Shown: positions 56,657-64,000 of the stretch, piece by piece | Position numbering within the stretch: position 1 is the first letter of the stretch | How the letters are laid out: each line of letters begins with the position of its first letter | Assembly: GCA_010365215.1 (NCBI GenBank) | Contig: JAAFGT010000011.1 | Span: 1-64,000, forward strand | Origin: Acidipila sp. | GTDB lineage: Bacteria > Acidobacteriota > Terriglobia > Acidiferrales > UBA7541 | Reading direction: 5' to 3' | DNA: 64,000 bases | Program-made: the position numbers and the translations under genes | Notes under the pieces: model-generated | Database searches by the model: none | What the model saw: only the letters and a program-made list of their open reading frames with translations | What the model was told of the DNA's origin: nothing

Positions 56657-57853
56657 ATGCTTCGGCTGGCCTTGAAGATGCTCATGGGCGACCGCGCCAA
56701 GTACGCGGGGTTGATCTTCGGCATCACCTTCACCTCGTTCCTGGTCACCTTCGCGTTTTCGTATTTCTGCGGTTTCATGACGCGTGGGTTCGCACTCATC
56801 GCCGAGAATCCGGTGGCCAATGTTTGGGTCATGGACCCCGCGGTGGAGTCTCCCGAGCAGACCATCAACCTGCCCGATTCCGCGCTGAACCGCGTCCGCA
56901 GCATTGAGGGCGTAAACGCAGCTTGGCCGTTGGCGTTAAGCACGGCGGTAGCGCGGTTTCCGAACGGGCGCTTCCAGCCCTTCCAGGTAATTTGCGCGGA
57001 CGATGCCACGCTGGCTGGCGTTCCCGCGCTGAAGGATGGCGCGTCACCAGCCATGCTCCGCGCTCCCGACGCGGTCATCGTCGATCCGGGCGGCACCGAC
57101 GGCAAGCTCGAAACGCCAATCCTGAAGTCCGACCAGTGGCCCTCGGGCGAGCCGCACCTGAATGCGCCAACGCGCGAACTCGCCGTAGGCGATGAGCTGC
57201 TGATTAACGATCGCCGCGTTTTGATCCGCGCACGTTCCGATGCGCTCCCGCGATATCCGCCGCTACCCTTGCTCTACACCACGTTTCCGAATTGCGCGCG
57301 GATCCTACTGCCCGAGCCGCACCTGCTGACATTTGTGCTGGCAACCGCTGCGCCCGGCGTTTTTCCAAGCGATCTAGCCGCGCGAATTCACGACCGCACC
57401 GGTCTGAAGGCGCGTTCGTCGGAGGATTTCAAGGCGGATACCGTCCGCTGGTTCCTGATTAACTCTGAAGATGTGGGAGATATTGCCGCCATGCTTTCGC
57501 TGGCCATGTCCGTGGGTTTCGGCGTTACCGGCGTGATGTTGTACATGTTCACGAACGAAAGCTTGAAGCAATACGCCGTGCTCAAGGCCATGGGCGCGAG
57601 CTCGCGGCTGCTGTTAACCATGATCCTCGCGCAGGCTGGCTTGTGCGCGCTGCTCGGCACCGGACTTGGTTTGGGGTTGTGCGGAATCGTCGGCCAGCTC
57701 GCCATCGACCAGGCCAACTATCCCTTCCGCATGATGTGGTTCACTCCCGTGGTGGGCGCGGTGATGGTCCTGCTGGTGAGCCTGGTGGCCGCGGCTATCA
57801 GCGCTCGCCCGGTATTGAAGCTGGAGCCCGGCGTGGTCTTCGCCGGGCGCTGA
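56657..57853 (+). CDS. ABC transporter permease, FtsX/MacB/DevC type
   Basis: The 398-residue protein has one N-terminal helix (about 17-40), a periplasmic domain (about 45-255) and three C-terminal helices with the FtsX core (ESLKQYAVLKAMGASSRLLLTMILAQAGLCALLGTGLG). This is the mechanotransmitting permease type that drives substrates from the periplasm or membrane through a TolC channel without crossing the inner membrane. It starts directly after the adaptor stop. The substrate is unknown; DevBCA relatives export glycolipids and MacAB relatives export peptides and macrolides. Confidence 0.92.
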   Translation: MLRLALKMLMGDRAKYAGLIFGITFTSFLVTFAFSYFCGFMTRGFALIAENPVANVWVMDPAVESPEQTINLPDSALNRVRSIEGVNAAWPLALSTAVARFPNGRFQPFQVICADDATLAGVPALKDGASPAMLRAPDAVIVDPGGTDGKLETPILKSDQWPSGEPHLNAPTRELAVGDELLINDRRVLIRARSDALPRYPPLPLLYTTFPNCARILLPEPHLLTFVLATAAPGVFPSDLAARIHDRTGLKARSSEDFKADTVRWFLINSEDVGDIAAMLSLAMSVGFGVTGVMLYMFTNESLKQYAVLKAMGASSRLLLTMILAQAGLCALLGTGLGLGLCGIVGQLAIDQANYPFRMMWFTPVVGAVMVLLVSLVAAAISARPVLKLEPGVVFAGR

Positions 57854-57914
57854 AATTTCCGGTGGTACTTATTTTTATGGCTATGCCGGCTCTTGGGGTA
57901 TGGAGAAATGCTTT

Positions 57915-59333
57915 ATGAATGGGATACGAAAAGAAATCTTTGTTCTCTTCGCAGTTTTATTGCTGGCCGGCTGCGCCATGCAGCGATATAAGCCGGCGCC
58001 GATCGTTCCCGGCCTCGCCGCATCACAATTTGAATCGCGGGATCTAGCCGACCCCGGACTCCGCGCTTTTGCGGAAACGATTCTGGGGCACCCGTTATCT
58101 CCCTGGCCGCCCAAAGCTTGGGATTTGCAGACTCTTTCTCTCGCCGCCTGGTATTTTAATCCGACACTCAACTCGGTGCGCGCTCGCATCGCCGGAACCG
58201 ACGCAGCCCAAGTCACCGCGGGCGCTCGACCCAATCCCTCTCTGAATTTTTCGCCGGGCATTCCCAGTCCCTATTTACTGACGTTGGATTTTGCCTTTCC
58301 CATCGAGACGGCCCACAAACGCATGCATCGTCTCGAGGTCGCGCGCCGTCTCGGTGACGCTGCTCGCTTCGATCTCGCGGATACCGCCTGGACGGTCAGC
58401 AGCGCGGTTCGCACAGCACTGGTCAATCATCTTCTCGCCACCCGAAGTGTGGAGCTGTTTCGCTCCGAGGCAAAGATTCGCCAGGACCAGATCAGCATCC
58501 TCGACCAGATTGTTTCTGCCGGGGAGAGTTCCAGGCAAAGCACCGACGCGGCGCGGATCGAGCTGGCCAGGACGCGGGGGGCCATCGTCGCGGCCGAAGG
58601 GCAAGTCGCTGGCACCAGAGCGGCACTCTCCGCCGCGATCGGCGTTCCGGTGGCGGCGCTTCAATCCCTGAATTTCTCGTGGCCAGATCTCGACACGCCG
58701 CCAGGCGCGGAATCTCTTTTGCCTGCGGAGATTCAACGCCAGGCAATTTTAAACCGGCTGGACCTGCGACGCTCGCTGGCACAATACGCCGCCGCGGAAG
58801 CCGCTTTGCAGCTCGAGATTGCCAAGCAATATCCCGATGTAACCATTGGCCCGGGGTATACCTACGAAGAGACGCACAGCTTTTTTACTCTCGGCCTCTC
58901 CACAGTTATCCCTTTGTTCAATCGAAACCAGGGACCCATCGCCGAGGCCGAGGCGCATCGCCAGGAAGCCGCAGCGCTGTTCCTGGAACGCCAGGCGCAA
59001 GTCATTTCCAGAAGTGAACGCGCGCTGGCTGTTTACACGGCAGCGCTGAAGGAGCTGGCTGAGTCCGATTCCTTGCTCAGGCTGCAAGAGGCTCAAAGCC
59101 AAATTTTGCAGCAGGCCATCCGCGCCGGCACCGACACCCGGCTGAGTCTCGACAACGCGGAGATCCAGAAGTGGACTTTAGCTCGCGCGCGGATGGACGC
59201 ATTGGCGCGCGCGCAAAAGGCGCTCGGCGAGTTGGCGGATGCCCTCCAACGTCCTCTCGATCCCGGCGGTCTGTTTACGATTACGCCCGAGTCTCCCGGC
59301 CTGCTGGGGCCATCTAAGAATTTGAAGCGCTGA
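57915..59333 (+). CDS. TolC-family outer-membrane efflux lipoprotein
   Basis: The 472-residue protein has a lipoprotein signal (FAVLLLAGCAM). Two long alpha-helical repeats follow, of the outer-membrane efflux type: LNSVRARIAGTDAAQVTAGARPNPSLNFSPG, RQSTDAARIELARTRGAIVAAEG, and later LFNRNQGPIAEAEAHRQEAAA. It forms the trimeric exit duct for the preceding ABC pump. The ATG at 57915 is preferred because GGAG lies 9 nt upstream and the signal starts at once; ATG 57900 is also in frame. It lies 61 bp after the permease, probably in the same operon. Confidence 0.92.
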   Translation: MNGIRKEIFVLFAVLLLAGCAMQRYKPAPIVPGLAASQFESRDLADPGLRAFAETILGHPLSPWPPKAWDLQTLSLAAWYFNPTLNSVRARIAGTDAAQVTAGARPNPSLNFSPGIPSPYLLTLDFAFPIETAHKRMHRLEVARRLGDAARFDLADTAWTVSSAVRTALVNHLLATRSVELFRSEAKIRQDQISILDQIVSAGESSRQSTDAARIELARTRGAIVAAEGQVAGTRAALSAAIGVPVAALQSLNFSWPDLDTPPGAESLLPAEIQRQAILNRLDLRRSLAQYAAAEAALQLEIAKQYPDVTIGPGYTYEETHSFFTLGLSTVIPLFNRNQGPIAEAEAHRQEAAALFLERQAQVISRSERALAVYTAALKELAESDSLLRLQEAQSQILQQAIRAGTDTRLSLDNAEIQKWTLARARMDALARAQKALGELADALQRPLDPGGLFTITPESPGLLGPSKNLKR

Positions 59334-59337
59334 AGCC

Positions 59338-59349
59338 ACGCTGCAGCGT
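59338..59349. other. 12-bp perfect palindrome after the TolC-like gene
   Basis: ACGCTGCAGCGT (59338-59349) is flanked by GCTGAA (spanning the TolC-like stop) and TTCAGC, so a longer imperfect hairpin can form. There is no T-run, so it is at best a transcript-end stabiliser or weak terminator before the PAP2 gene. Confidence 0.4.
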
Positions 59350-59420
59350 TTCAGCAGATCCGCTGGGCAGCAAGTAGTCGCCGCCGCACGGCTTAAAAAA
59401 CTGAGTTGAAAGGGTGTGGC

Positions 59421-60299
59421 ATGGCAATTTTCCGAAGATTACGAACTCTCCCGTTGCTAGGTAGTTCTCTGCTTATATTTATTTCTATTCTTTACGCACC
59501 CGGGCCGGTAATTGCTCAAAGCTCCAATTCATCGCTGAACGATTCTTCTTTGAAACTCACCAGGGAAACAGAGCCAGGAACAGACGCGCTTAAAGTCTCG
59601 GAGCAGCCGCCTGAAGATCAACAATCAGCGGAAGCTCCCAAGCCGCCCACCGATCCGGGTTGCACTGCCCGCGGGTTTGTCCGCGACACTTGGACGGAAA
59701 CTTCGCAATTCGGCCGAGGCTTGAAAGCCGTTCCACGAAACGTTGTGCGCCCCCGCAATCTGCTCTGGGAGTTGCCCATTTTGGCCGCCACCGGTGTGCT
59801 GATCGCAAAGGTCGACCGGCCCGCCGACCGCCGCATCCAGTCCAAGTCGCTGCAGCACACTGCAAGCCAGTGGTCCAATGTGGGCATCGGCCTGGAGTTG
59901 GGATCCGCGGCACTCGCTTACGGAATGGGCTGCGGAAAACATAATTCCTATCTTCGCGATACCGGATTCAGAACGCTCGCCGCCATGGGAGCGGCTGGCG
60001 CCACCGTCTCGGTTCTCAAGTTTGCGTTCGATCGCGAATTTCCCACCACTAGAGGGGGTGCCGGTAAATTCTGGGCCGGCGGCAGGTCCTTCCCCTCGGG
60101 ACACTCCGCCACAAGTTTTGCTTTCGCTGCGGTCATGGCTCACCGCTATCCCCAAAATAAATGGCTCAAGTGGGGATCGTACGCCCTGGCAACCGGCGTC
60201 AGCCTCTCGCGTTATCCCGCGAAAAAACACTTCCCCTCGGACATCCTCATCGGCGCAACAATCGGATACGTAACCGGGACCTATTTGGCCGGACACTGA
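59421..60299 (+). CDS. PAP2-family phosphatase
   Basis: The 292-residue protein has a signal or anchor helix (about 10-30). In the C-terminal half the PAP2 triad can be read: KFAFDREFP for motif 1 (weak), FPSGHSATSFAFAAV for motif 2, and SRYPAKKHFPSDILIGA for motif 3 with the catalytic His. PAP2 enzymes remove phosphate from lipid phosphates such as phosphatidate or undecaprenyl pyrophosphate on the periplasmic side. The ATG at 59421 has AAAGGG 6 nt upstream. The region before the PAP2 core (about 30-110) is polar and of unknown role. It converges on the DUF2867-type gene. Confidence 0.9.
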   Translation: MAIFRRLRTLPLLGSSLLIFISILYAPGPVIAQSSNSSLNDSSLKLTRETEPGTDALKVSEQPPEDQQSAEAPKPPTDPGCTARGFVRDTWTETSQFGRGLKAVPRNVVRPRNLLWELPILAATGVLIAKVDRPADRRIQSKSLQHTASQWSNVGIGLELGSAALAYGMGCGKHNSYLRDTGFRTLAAMGAAGATVSVLKFAFDREFPTTRGGAGKFWAGGRSFPSGHSATSFAFAAVMAHRYPQNKWLKWGSYALATGVSLSRYPAKKHFPSDILIGATIGYVTGTYLAGH

Positions 60300-60318
60300 C
60301 GCATACCAAGTCGTGTCC

Positions 60319-61773
60319 TTAAACTGCTTTCCCAATTGCGCGCACAATTCCCGTCAGCATTCCGGCGAACACAAATCTATGGACCGGATACAAGAGGTAC
60401 CAGTAGAGTTGCCCCACGACGCCGACAGGATCGAAAATCGCCGTTTGACGAATGACCGATCCGGAGCCCTCTGCTTCAATTTCAAATTGCAGCCACGCTC
60501 TGCCGGGCAGGCGCATTTCTGCAGCCAGTCGCAGCAAGTGGTCGCGCTCAATCTCTTCCACGCGCCAGAAATCCACTGTGTCACCTGCTCGCAGCTGCCC
60601 AGGGTCACGACGGCCGCGGCGCAATCCCGCGCCACCAAATATTAAGTCCACGAACCCGCGAATTCGCCACAGCCACGTCGCATAGTACCAACCGGTTTGA
60701 CCCCCGAGCCGCTCGATAGGTCGAAAGGTTTCGGCCGGAGAAAAAGGCACGCGCACCGACCGTGAATCCACGATGCGGCGCCCAAAATTAGTTCCGCCCC
60801 AGCTCGGCTTTTCTCTGACCGAAGAAAATGCGTCGGACCAGCGCGTTTCCGCAAATTCGCGATCCTCATTGATCAGCGCGCGCCGCAGCGCTTCGCGAAA
60901 CCCCAGCGGGCGAATGGAGAACAGCTTGCCTGCCGATTTGTCCCGCACAACCGTTTCATTGCGCAGGCTGTCCACCAGTTCGCGGCCGATGCGCGCGTAG
61001 ACCGGTGTCACCAGCCCCAGCCAGAGGCTCGATAGCCGCGGCGACAGCACCGGCACAGGAATCATCCACCTCTTCAGCCCGCGCTGCTGGGCGTATTCCT
61101 TCATCAGGTCCAGGTAAGTAACTTCGCCGGCTCCGCCAATTTCGATAATCGCGCTGCCGTTGATTTCGAGGTCGAGTGCCTGCGTCAGATAAGCGATCAC
61201 GTCTTCCACCGCGATCGGCTGCGTGCGCGTCCTGACCCAGCGCGGCGTGGTCATCACCGGAAGTTTCTCCACCAGCGCGCGGATCATTTCGAACGAAGCG
61301 CTGCCCGAGCCAATGACGATCGAAGCCCTAAATTCAATGGTGGGCACTCCTGATTCTCTCAGGATGCGGCCCACCTCCTGGCGGCTTCTCAAATGAGCGG
61401 ATAGTTCGCCGCCGCTCCCCAGCCCGCCGAGATAAATGATGCGTCGCACGCCAGCGTTTTCGGCCGCTGCGGCAAACGCATGCGCCGCGCGGCGATCTTC
61501 CTCTTCAAATGAATTTGCCGAAGCCATGGCATGCACTAGGTAATAGGCCGTGCGCACGCCAATCATCGCGGCAGGAAGGGTCGCCGCGTCGAGCACATCG
61601 CCCTTCACTACTTCTGTTGTCTGTGCCACGCGCCGGCACAGCGCCTCAGGATGTCGTGTCAGGCAGCGCACGCGCCGCCCGGTTCCTTCGAGCTCGCGAA
61701 GCAAGCGTCCGCCCACATAGCCGGTCGCGCCCGTCAGCAGTATCAATTGCGAGTCACTTTCCAAAGCACGCAC
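60319..61773 (-). CDS. NAD(P)-binding SDR with C-terminal DUF2867 domain
   Basis: The 484-residue protein begins with an atypical extended SDR domain (LILLTGATGYVGGRLLRELEGTGRRVRCLTRHPE, then LVHAMASANSFEEEDRRAAHAFA). A domain at about 330-484 ends in FEIEAEGSGSVIRQTAIFDPVGVVGQLYWYLLYPVHRFVFAGML, typical of DUF2867. Such fusions occur beside photolyase genes in light-response clusters (family knowledge). The start is GTG, 11 bp after the photolyase stop, so it is the last gene of this leftward operon. The substrate is unknown. Confidence 0.86.
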   Translation of the reverse strand: MRALESDSQLILLTGATGYVGGRLLRELEGTGRRVRCLTRHPEALCRRVAQTTEVVKGDVLDAATLPAAMIGVRTAYYLVHAMASANSFEEEDRRAAHAFAAAAENAGVRRIIYLGGLGSGGELSAHLRSRQEVGRILRESGVPTIEFRASIVIGSGSASFEMIRALVEKLPVMTTPRWVRTRTQPIAVEDVIAYLTQALDLEINGSAIIEIGGAGEVTYLDLMKEYAQQRGLKRWMIPVPVLSPRLSSLWLGLVTPVYARIGRELVDSLRNETVVRDKSAGKLFSIRPLGFREALRRALINEDREFAETRWSDAFSSVREKPSWGGTNFGRRIVDSRSVRVPFSPAETFRPIERLGGQTGWYYATWLWRIRGFVDLIFGGAGLRRGRRDPGQLRAGDTVDFWRVEEIERDHLLRLAAEMRLPGRAWLQFEIEAEGSGSVIRQTAIFDPVGVVGQLYWYLLYPVHRFVFAGMLTGIVRAIGKAV

Positions 61774-61784
61774 CTTCGATTGAG

Positions 61785-63320
61785 TTAAGCAGGAGAACTG
61801 TATCGCCGAATGTAGTTACGCACCTCGAATTTACGCGCCGTGTTTTCCGAGCTCATGTAGCGCACTTTGCCGAAAATCGGCCGCTCCGGTCCCCAGGGAC
61901 GGTCGTAACGCCCCAGGCACCAAAAGATCCCGCTGTAAGAATTGGGATCGCGCCCGTCGAGTGCGTATTTATTGTTCAGCTCCACCATGATTTCCAGAGC
62001 CTTTTCCGGCGTGTGTGTCCACTCGATGATTTTCTTTCCCCACAACATGCGCAGGTAGTTGTGCATGCGCCCCTCGCGCACAAGCTGTGTCTGCGCGGCA
62101 TTCCATAGCGCATCATGCGTAGCCGCGCCTTCAAACTGCCGCAGCGTATAAACGTGAGTCCGCTTATCGCGCGCGTGCTCGTGAAGCGTTTTTAAAGCCC
62201 ACGCCGGCAGCGACTCAAACTGGTCATAATCTTTTCGCGTGTGGCACATGTTGAAGCCTAACTCTCGCCAGGTAATCACCTGATCCAAAAAAGCTTCGAT
62301 GGCCGGGCTGGCGCCCCACCAGCCCGTGCGGCTGCCGGTGGCGCGTGCTGCCAGATGGTCGGTAGACCATCCACCTTGTCTGGTGATGCCGACAAAAATC
62401 TCGTGCGCCGAAATATGGCCGAAGTGGAGATACGGAGAGAGCTCGCTGGTAGCGTGCTGCTCCGGTTCGCTTCGCGCTTCAGCGTAATTTGTCAGTCTCT
62501 TCAGCAAAAAACTTCTCAGCAGCGTTTGCGCCGCCCGGCTTCCCCCGCGCGCCTCCACCGGGGCAATTCCGTGGTCCAGGGAAATCCCCTCCAGCACACT
62601 CGCTCCCGAATTCAGAACTCGCGTAGAAGCCATTGGCCAGCGCTTCTCGATCTCCTGCAGGAAAAGTTTTGCTCGAGGTAATTTGGCCCTTTTAAGTGCA
62701 TTGGCCTTGGGAACGTCCATCAAGTGCTGCGGAAGCTCCCGCTGCAAGAACCTGCGAAAAGCAAAAGCCGTGGGAAAAGTAAAAGCAGTGTGAAAAATCT
62801 GTTCCGCTTGCCGCAGAGGAAGCAGGCCATTCGAATCCACCACTTCCATCATCACGGGGACCTGCCGGGCCGCGGAAGCCACCATGCGCGGAATAAAAAA
62901 GCACGGGAATTCGTCGGTGACCACCACGCAGGCGCGCAAAGCCAGCGCGGCGAGCAATCCTTTGCCCGCGTTCCGCGTCGGCTCAAGATACGGATAATAA
63001 AGAACACCCGCGCGCTCCAGCCGGCTGGCGTTCTCCGCCATTCCATCAAGCAAGAAGCTGTGCATCCGATCGCTCGCCCACGAATAGCCGCAGCGTAACG
63101 CCTCCAGAATCACCAGAGGCTTGCGCAGTTTCTCAGCCCACCCCACCGCGCGATCCAACGCGAAATTCCAGGTCGTCCTGCGCGAGGCAATCATCCAGTA
63201 GAGGACGAAATCCCCATCCTGCCGGACGGGAAACGAGTTGGCACGCCGAATCCGAATTTCGGGAACTGAGCTCAACGCGGTATTCCTGGAGTCGTCGGAG
63301 GGACGAGATCTAATCCGCAC
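61785..63320 (-). CDS. Class II CPD photolyase
   Basis: The 511-residue flavoprotein repairs cyclobutane pyrimidine dimers using light. The N-terminal domain has DFVLYWMIASRRTTWNFALDRAV, typical of class II enzymes. The FAD-binding helical domain has SELSPYLHFGHISAHE, ITWRELGFN, MHNYLRMLWGKKIIEW and NNKYALDGRDPNSYSGIFWCLGRYDRPWG. The GTG start at 63320 is chosen because GGAG lies 5 nt upstream, giving an 11-nt overlap with the HPP gene. An ATG at 63353 in frame lacks a ribosome-binding site. Confidence 0.93.
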   Translation of the reverse strand: MRIRSRPSDDSRNTALSSVPEIRIRRANSFPVRQDGDFVLYWMIASRRTTWNFALDRAVGWAEKLRKPLVILEALRCGYSWASDRMHSFLLDGMAENASRLERAGVLYYPYLEPTRNAGKGLLAALALRACVVVTDEFPCFFIPRMVASAARQVPVMMEVVDSNGLLPLRQAEQIFHTAFTFPTAFAFRRFLQRELPQHLMDVPKANALKRAKLPRAKLFLQEIEKRWPMASTRVLNSGASVLEGISLDHGIAPVEARGGSRAAQTLLRSFLLKRLTNYAEARSEPEQHATSELSPYLHFGHISAHEIFVGITRQGGWSTDHLAARATGSRTGWWGASPAIEAFLDQVITWRELGFNMCHTRKDYDQFESLPAWALKTLHEHARDKRTHVYTLRQFEGAATHDALWNAAQTQLVREGRMHNYLRMLWGKKIIEWTHTPEKALEIMVELNNKYALDGRDPNSYSGIFWCLGRYDRPWGPERPIFGKVRYMSSENTARKFEVRNYIRRYSSPA

Positions 63321-63945
63321 CTTCACTCCATGAGTTGACCGAGGCGGAAGCATTCCAGAACGGATACGGTAATCCGGCGAGTCGATTAATCACCAAAGCC
63401 TGCGCAACGAGCAGGAACACCGCCACTTCGATGATGACGAGTTCTCGCGGTTCCGAAATAATCCCGAGAGAAACGATGAGCGTAGTCGCACCCGCAGGCG
63501 GATGGCTAACGTCAAGAAGAATCATCAATGCGCCCGTGGCCGAGAGCGAAAGAGCCGCCGCCAGGATTCTTGGCCAGAAGATGCCTGGATGTACCCCGAA
63601 CGGTACCGCGCCCGCGCCCGTGACCACGAACGCGGCATAGCCGCAGATCAGACCGACAGCGTGGCCGACAATTGTATTTCGCGGACTGGCCGTTTTGGCG
63701 AGCGGAGAAAAGAAAAGGAGATACGCGGTCGGCCCGAGCGACGGAAACACAAATGGATTGCGGCTCAACAGCGCCAACAGGGCGAGCACCCCGATAGTGA
63801 TGAACCCATTCACAAACACGTAGGCGGACCGCACCAGTCGTGGTGGAAAGTGATGCAGCAGCCAATCCAGCCTGAACCGCTGGAGCAAGCAGACGATGTG
63901 GTCTTTGCCAGTATGCTCCGGAGAGAACGAATCGAGTTTCCGCAT
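63310..63945 (-). CDS. HPP-family integral membrane protein
   Basis: The 211-residue protein has about five hydrophobic segments, with FPSLGPTAYLLFFSPLA, a NTIVGHAVGLICGYAAF segment and the name-giving DVSHPPAGATTLIVSLG. HPP proteins are membrane proteins of uncertain function; one cyanobacterial member has been linked to nitrite transport. Its ATG shares one base with the stop of the preceding gene (TGATG), and its end overlaps the photolyase start, so it is translationally coupled on both sides. Confidence 0.88.
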   Translation of the reverse strand: MRKLDSFSPEHTGKDHIVCLLQRFRLDWLLHHFPPRLVRSAYVFVNGFITIGVLALLALLSRNPFVFPSLGPTAYLLFFSPLAKTASPRNTIVGHAVGLICGYAAFVVTGAGAVPFGVHPGIFWPRILAAALSLSATGALMILLDVSHPPAGATTLIVSLGIISEPRELVIIEVAVFLLVAQALVINRLAGLPYPFWNASASVNSWSEGAD

Positions 63946-63998
63946 CAGATATTGGGCAGCAGGTCGAAATATTCGTCGTCTTCGTTTATGCCGCCTTC
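63945..63998 (-). CDS. C-terminal end of an unidentified protein (cut by window edge)
   Basis: Only the last 17 residues are visible, an acidic tail EGGINEDDEYFDLLPNI followed by TGA. The stop overlaps the HPP start by one base (TGATG), which indicates a real upstream gene in the same operon. Too little is present to name it. Confidence 0.6.
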   Translation of the reverse strand, partial: EGGINEDDEYFDLLPNI

Positions 63999-64000
63999 TC

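Overview
The window looks like chromosomal DNA of a soil-type Acidobacteriota, probably class Terriglobia. This is inferred from gene content, not from a search. Pointers are a 1,216-residue Oar-like TonB-dependent receptor with an N-terminal carboxypeptidase-regulatory domain, a Ser/Thr kinase fused to a TolB-type propeller, DUF4139 and DUF2911 proteins, two YncE-like propellers next to each other, and high-GC codon use. No transposase, integrase, phage gene, rRNA or CRISPR array was seen. The only RNA gene found is tRNA-Ala(TGC).

Layout. 1-3.9 kb: a truncated hybrid histidine kinase, a membrane-anchored c-type cytochrome and a VIT1/CCC1 metal transporter. 4.0-8.6 kb: a lipid-polyketide cluster, with a leftward type III PKS / ICMT-like methyltransferase / FAD oxidoreductase operon facing a rightward ACP / ketosynthase pair. 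8.6-13.3 kb: DUF4139, methyltransferase, DUF2911, Dabb and PilZ proteins plus a 42-residue membrane microprotein, with a REPIN-like element and a palindrome between genes. 13.5-27.5 kb: a carbohydrate locus. Its rightward operon is Oar-type receptor, CsxA-like GH2, LacC/FruK-type kinase, DeoR regulator, AgaS-like SIS protein and PfkB kinase. It converges on a leftward APC permease and a GH36-like glycosidase. It reads as an amino-sugar (glucosamine or galactosamine) oligosaccharide utilisation system.

27.7-38 kb: class V aminotransferase, Ser/Thr kinase, SBP56-like protein, tRNA-Ala, and a MetE-like methyltransferase whose end overlaps a soluble PAS histidine kinase. 38-46.5 kb: rpmB (L28), a SurA/PpiC-like lipoprotein, biotin carboxylase with a separate biotin carrier, an S9 peptidase, an SDR and a multi-spanning glycosyltransferase-like protein. 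46.8-54.3 kb: a YncE-like propeller, a protein with a duplicated CxxCH haem module fused to a propeller, and the large helicase Lhr. 54.4-60.3 kb: a small membrane protein, then an ABC ATPase / membrane-fusion / FtsX permease / TolC-like export operon, then a PAP2 phosphatase. 60.3-64 kb: a leftward operon of an unknown gene, HPP membrane protein, class II CPD photolyase and a DUF2867-type SDR, which looks like a light/UV response set.

The most interesting points are: the amino-sugar operon with two competing substrate readings; the type III PKS cluster with its own ACP and ketosynthase; the APC permease and GH36 frames, which are one continuous frame interrupted by a single TAG inside a 21-bp tandem duplication; two genes whose best promoters predict leaderless or nearly leaderless mRNAs; tandem ATG-GGG-TCC-GCN-TAA units in front of the MetE-like gene; and the duplicated haem module.
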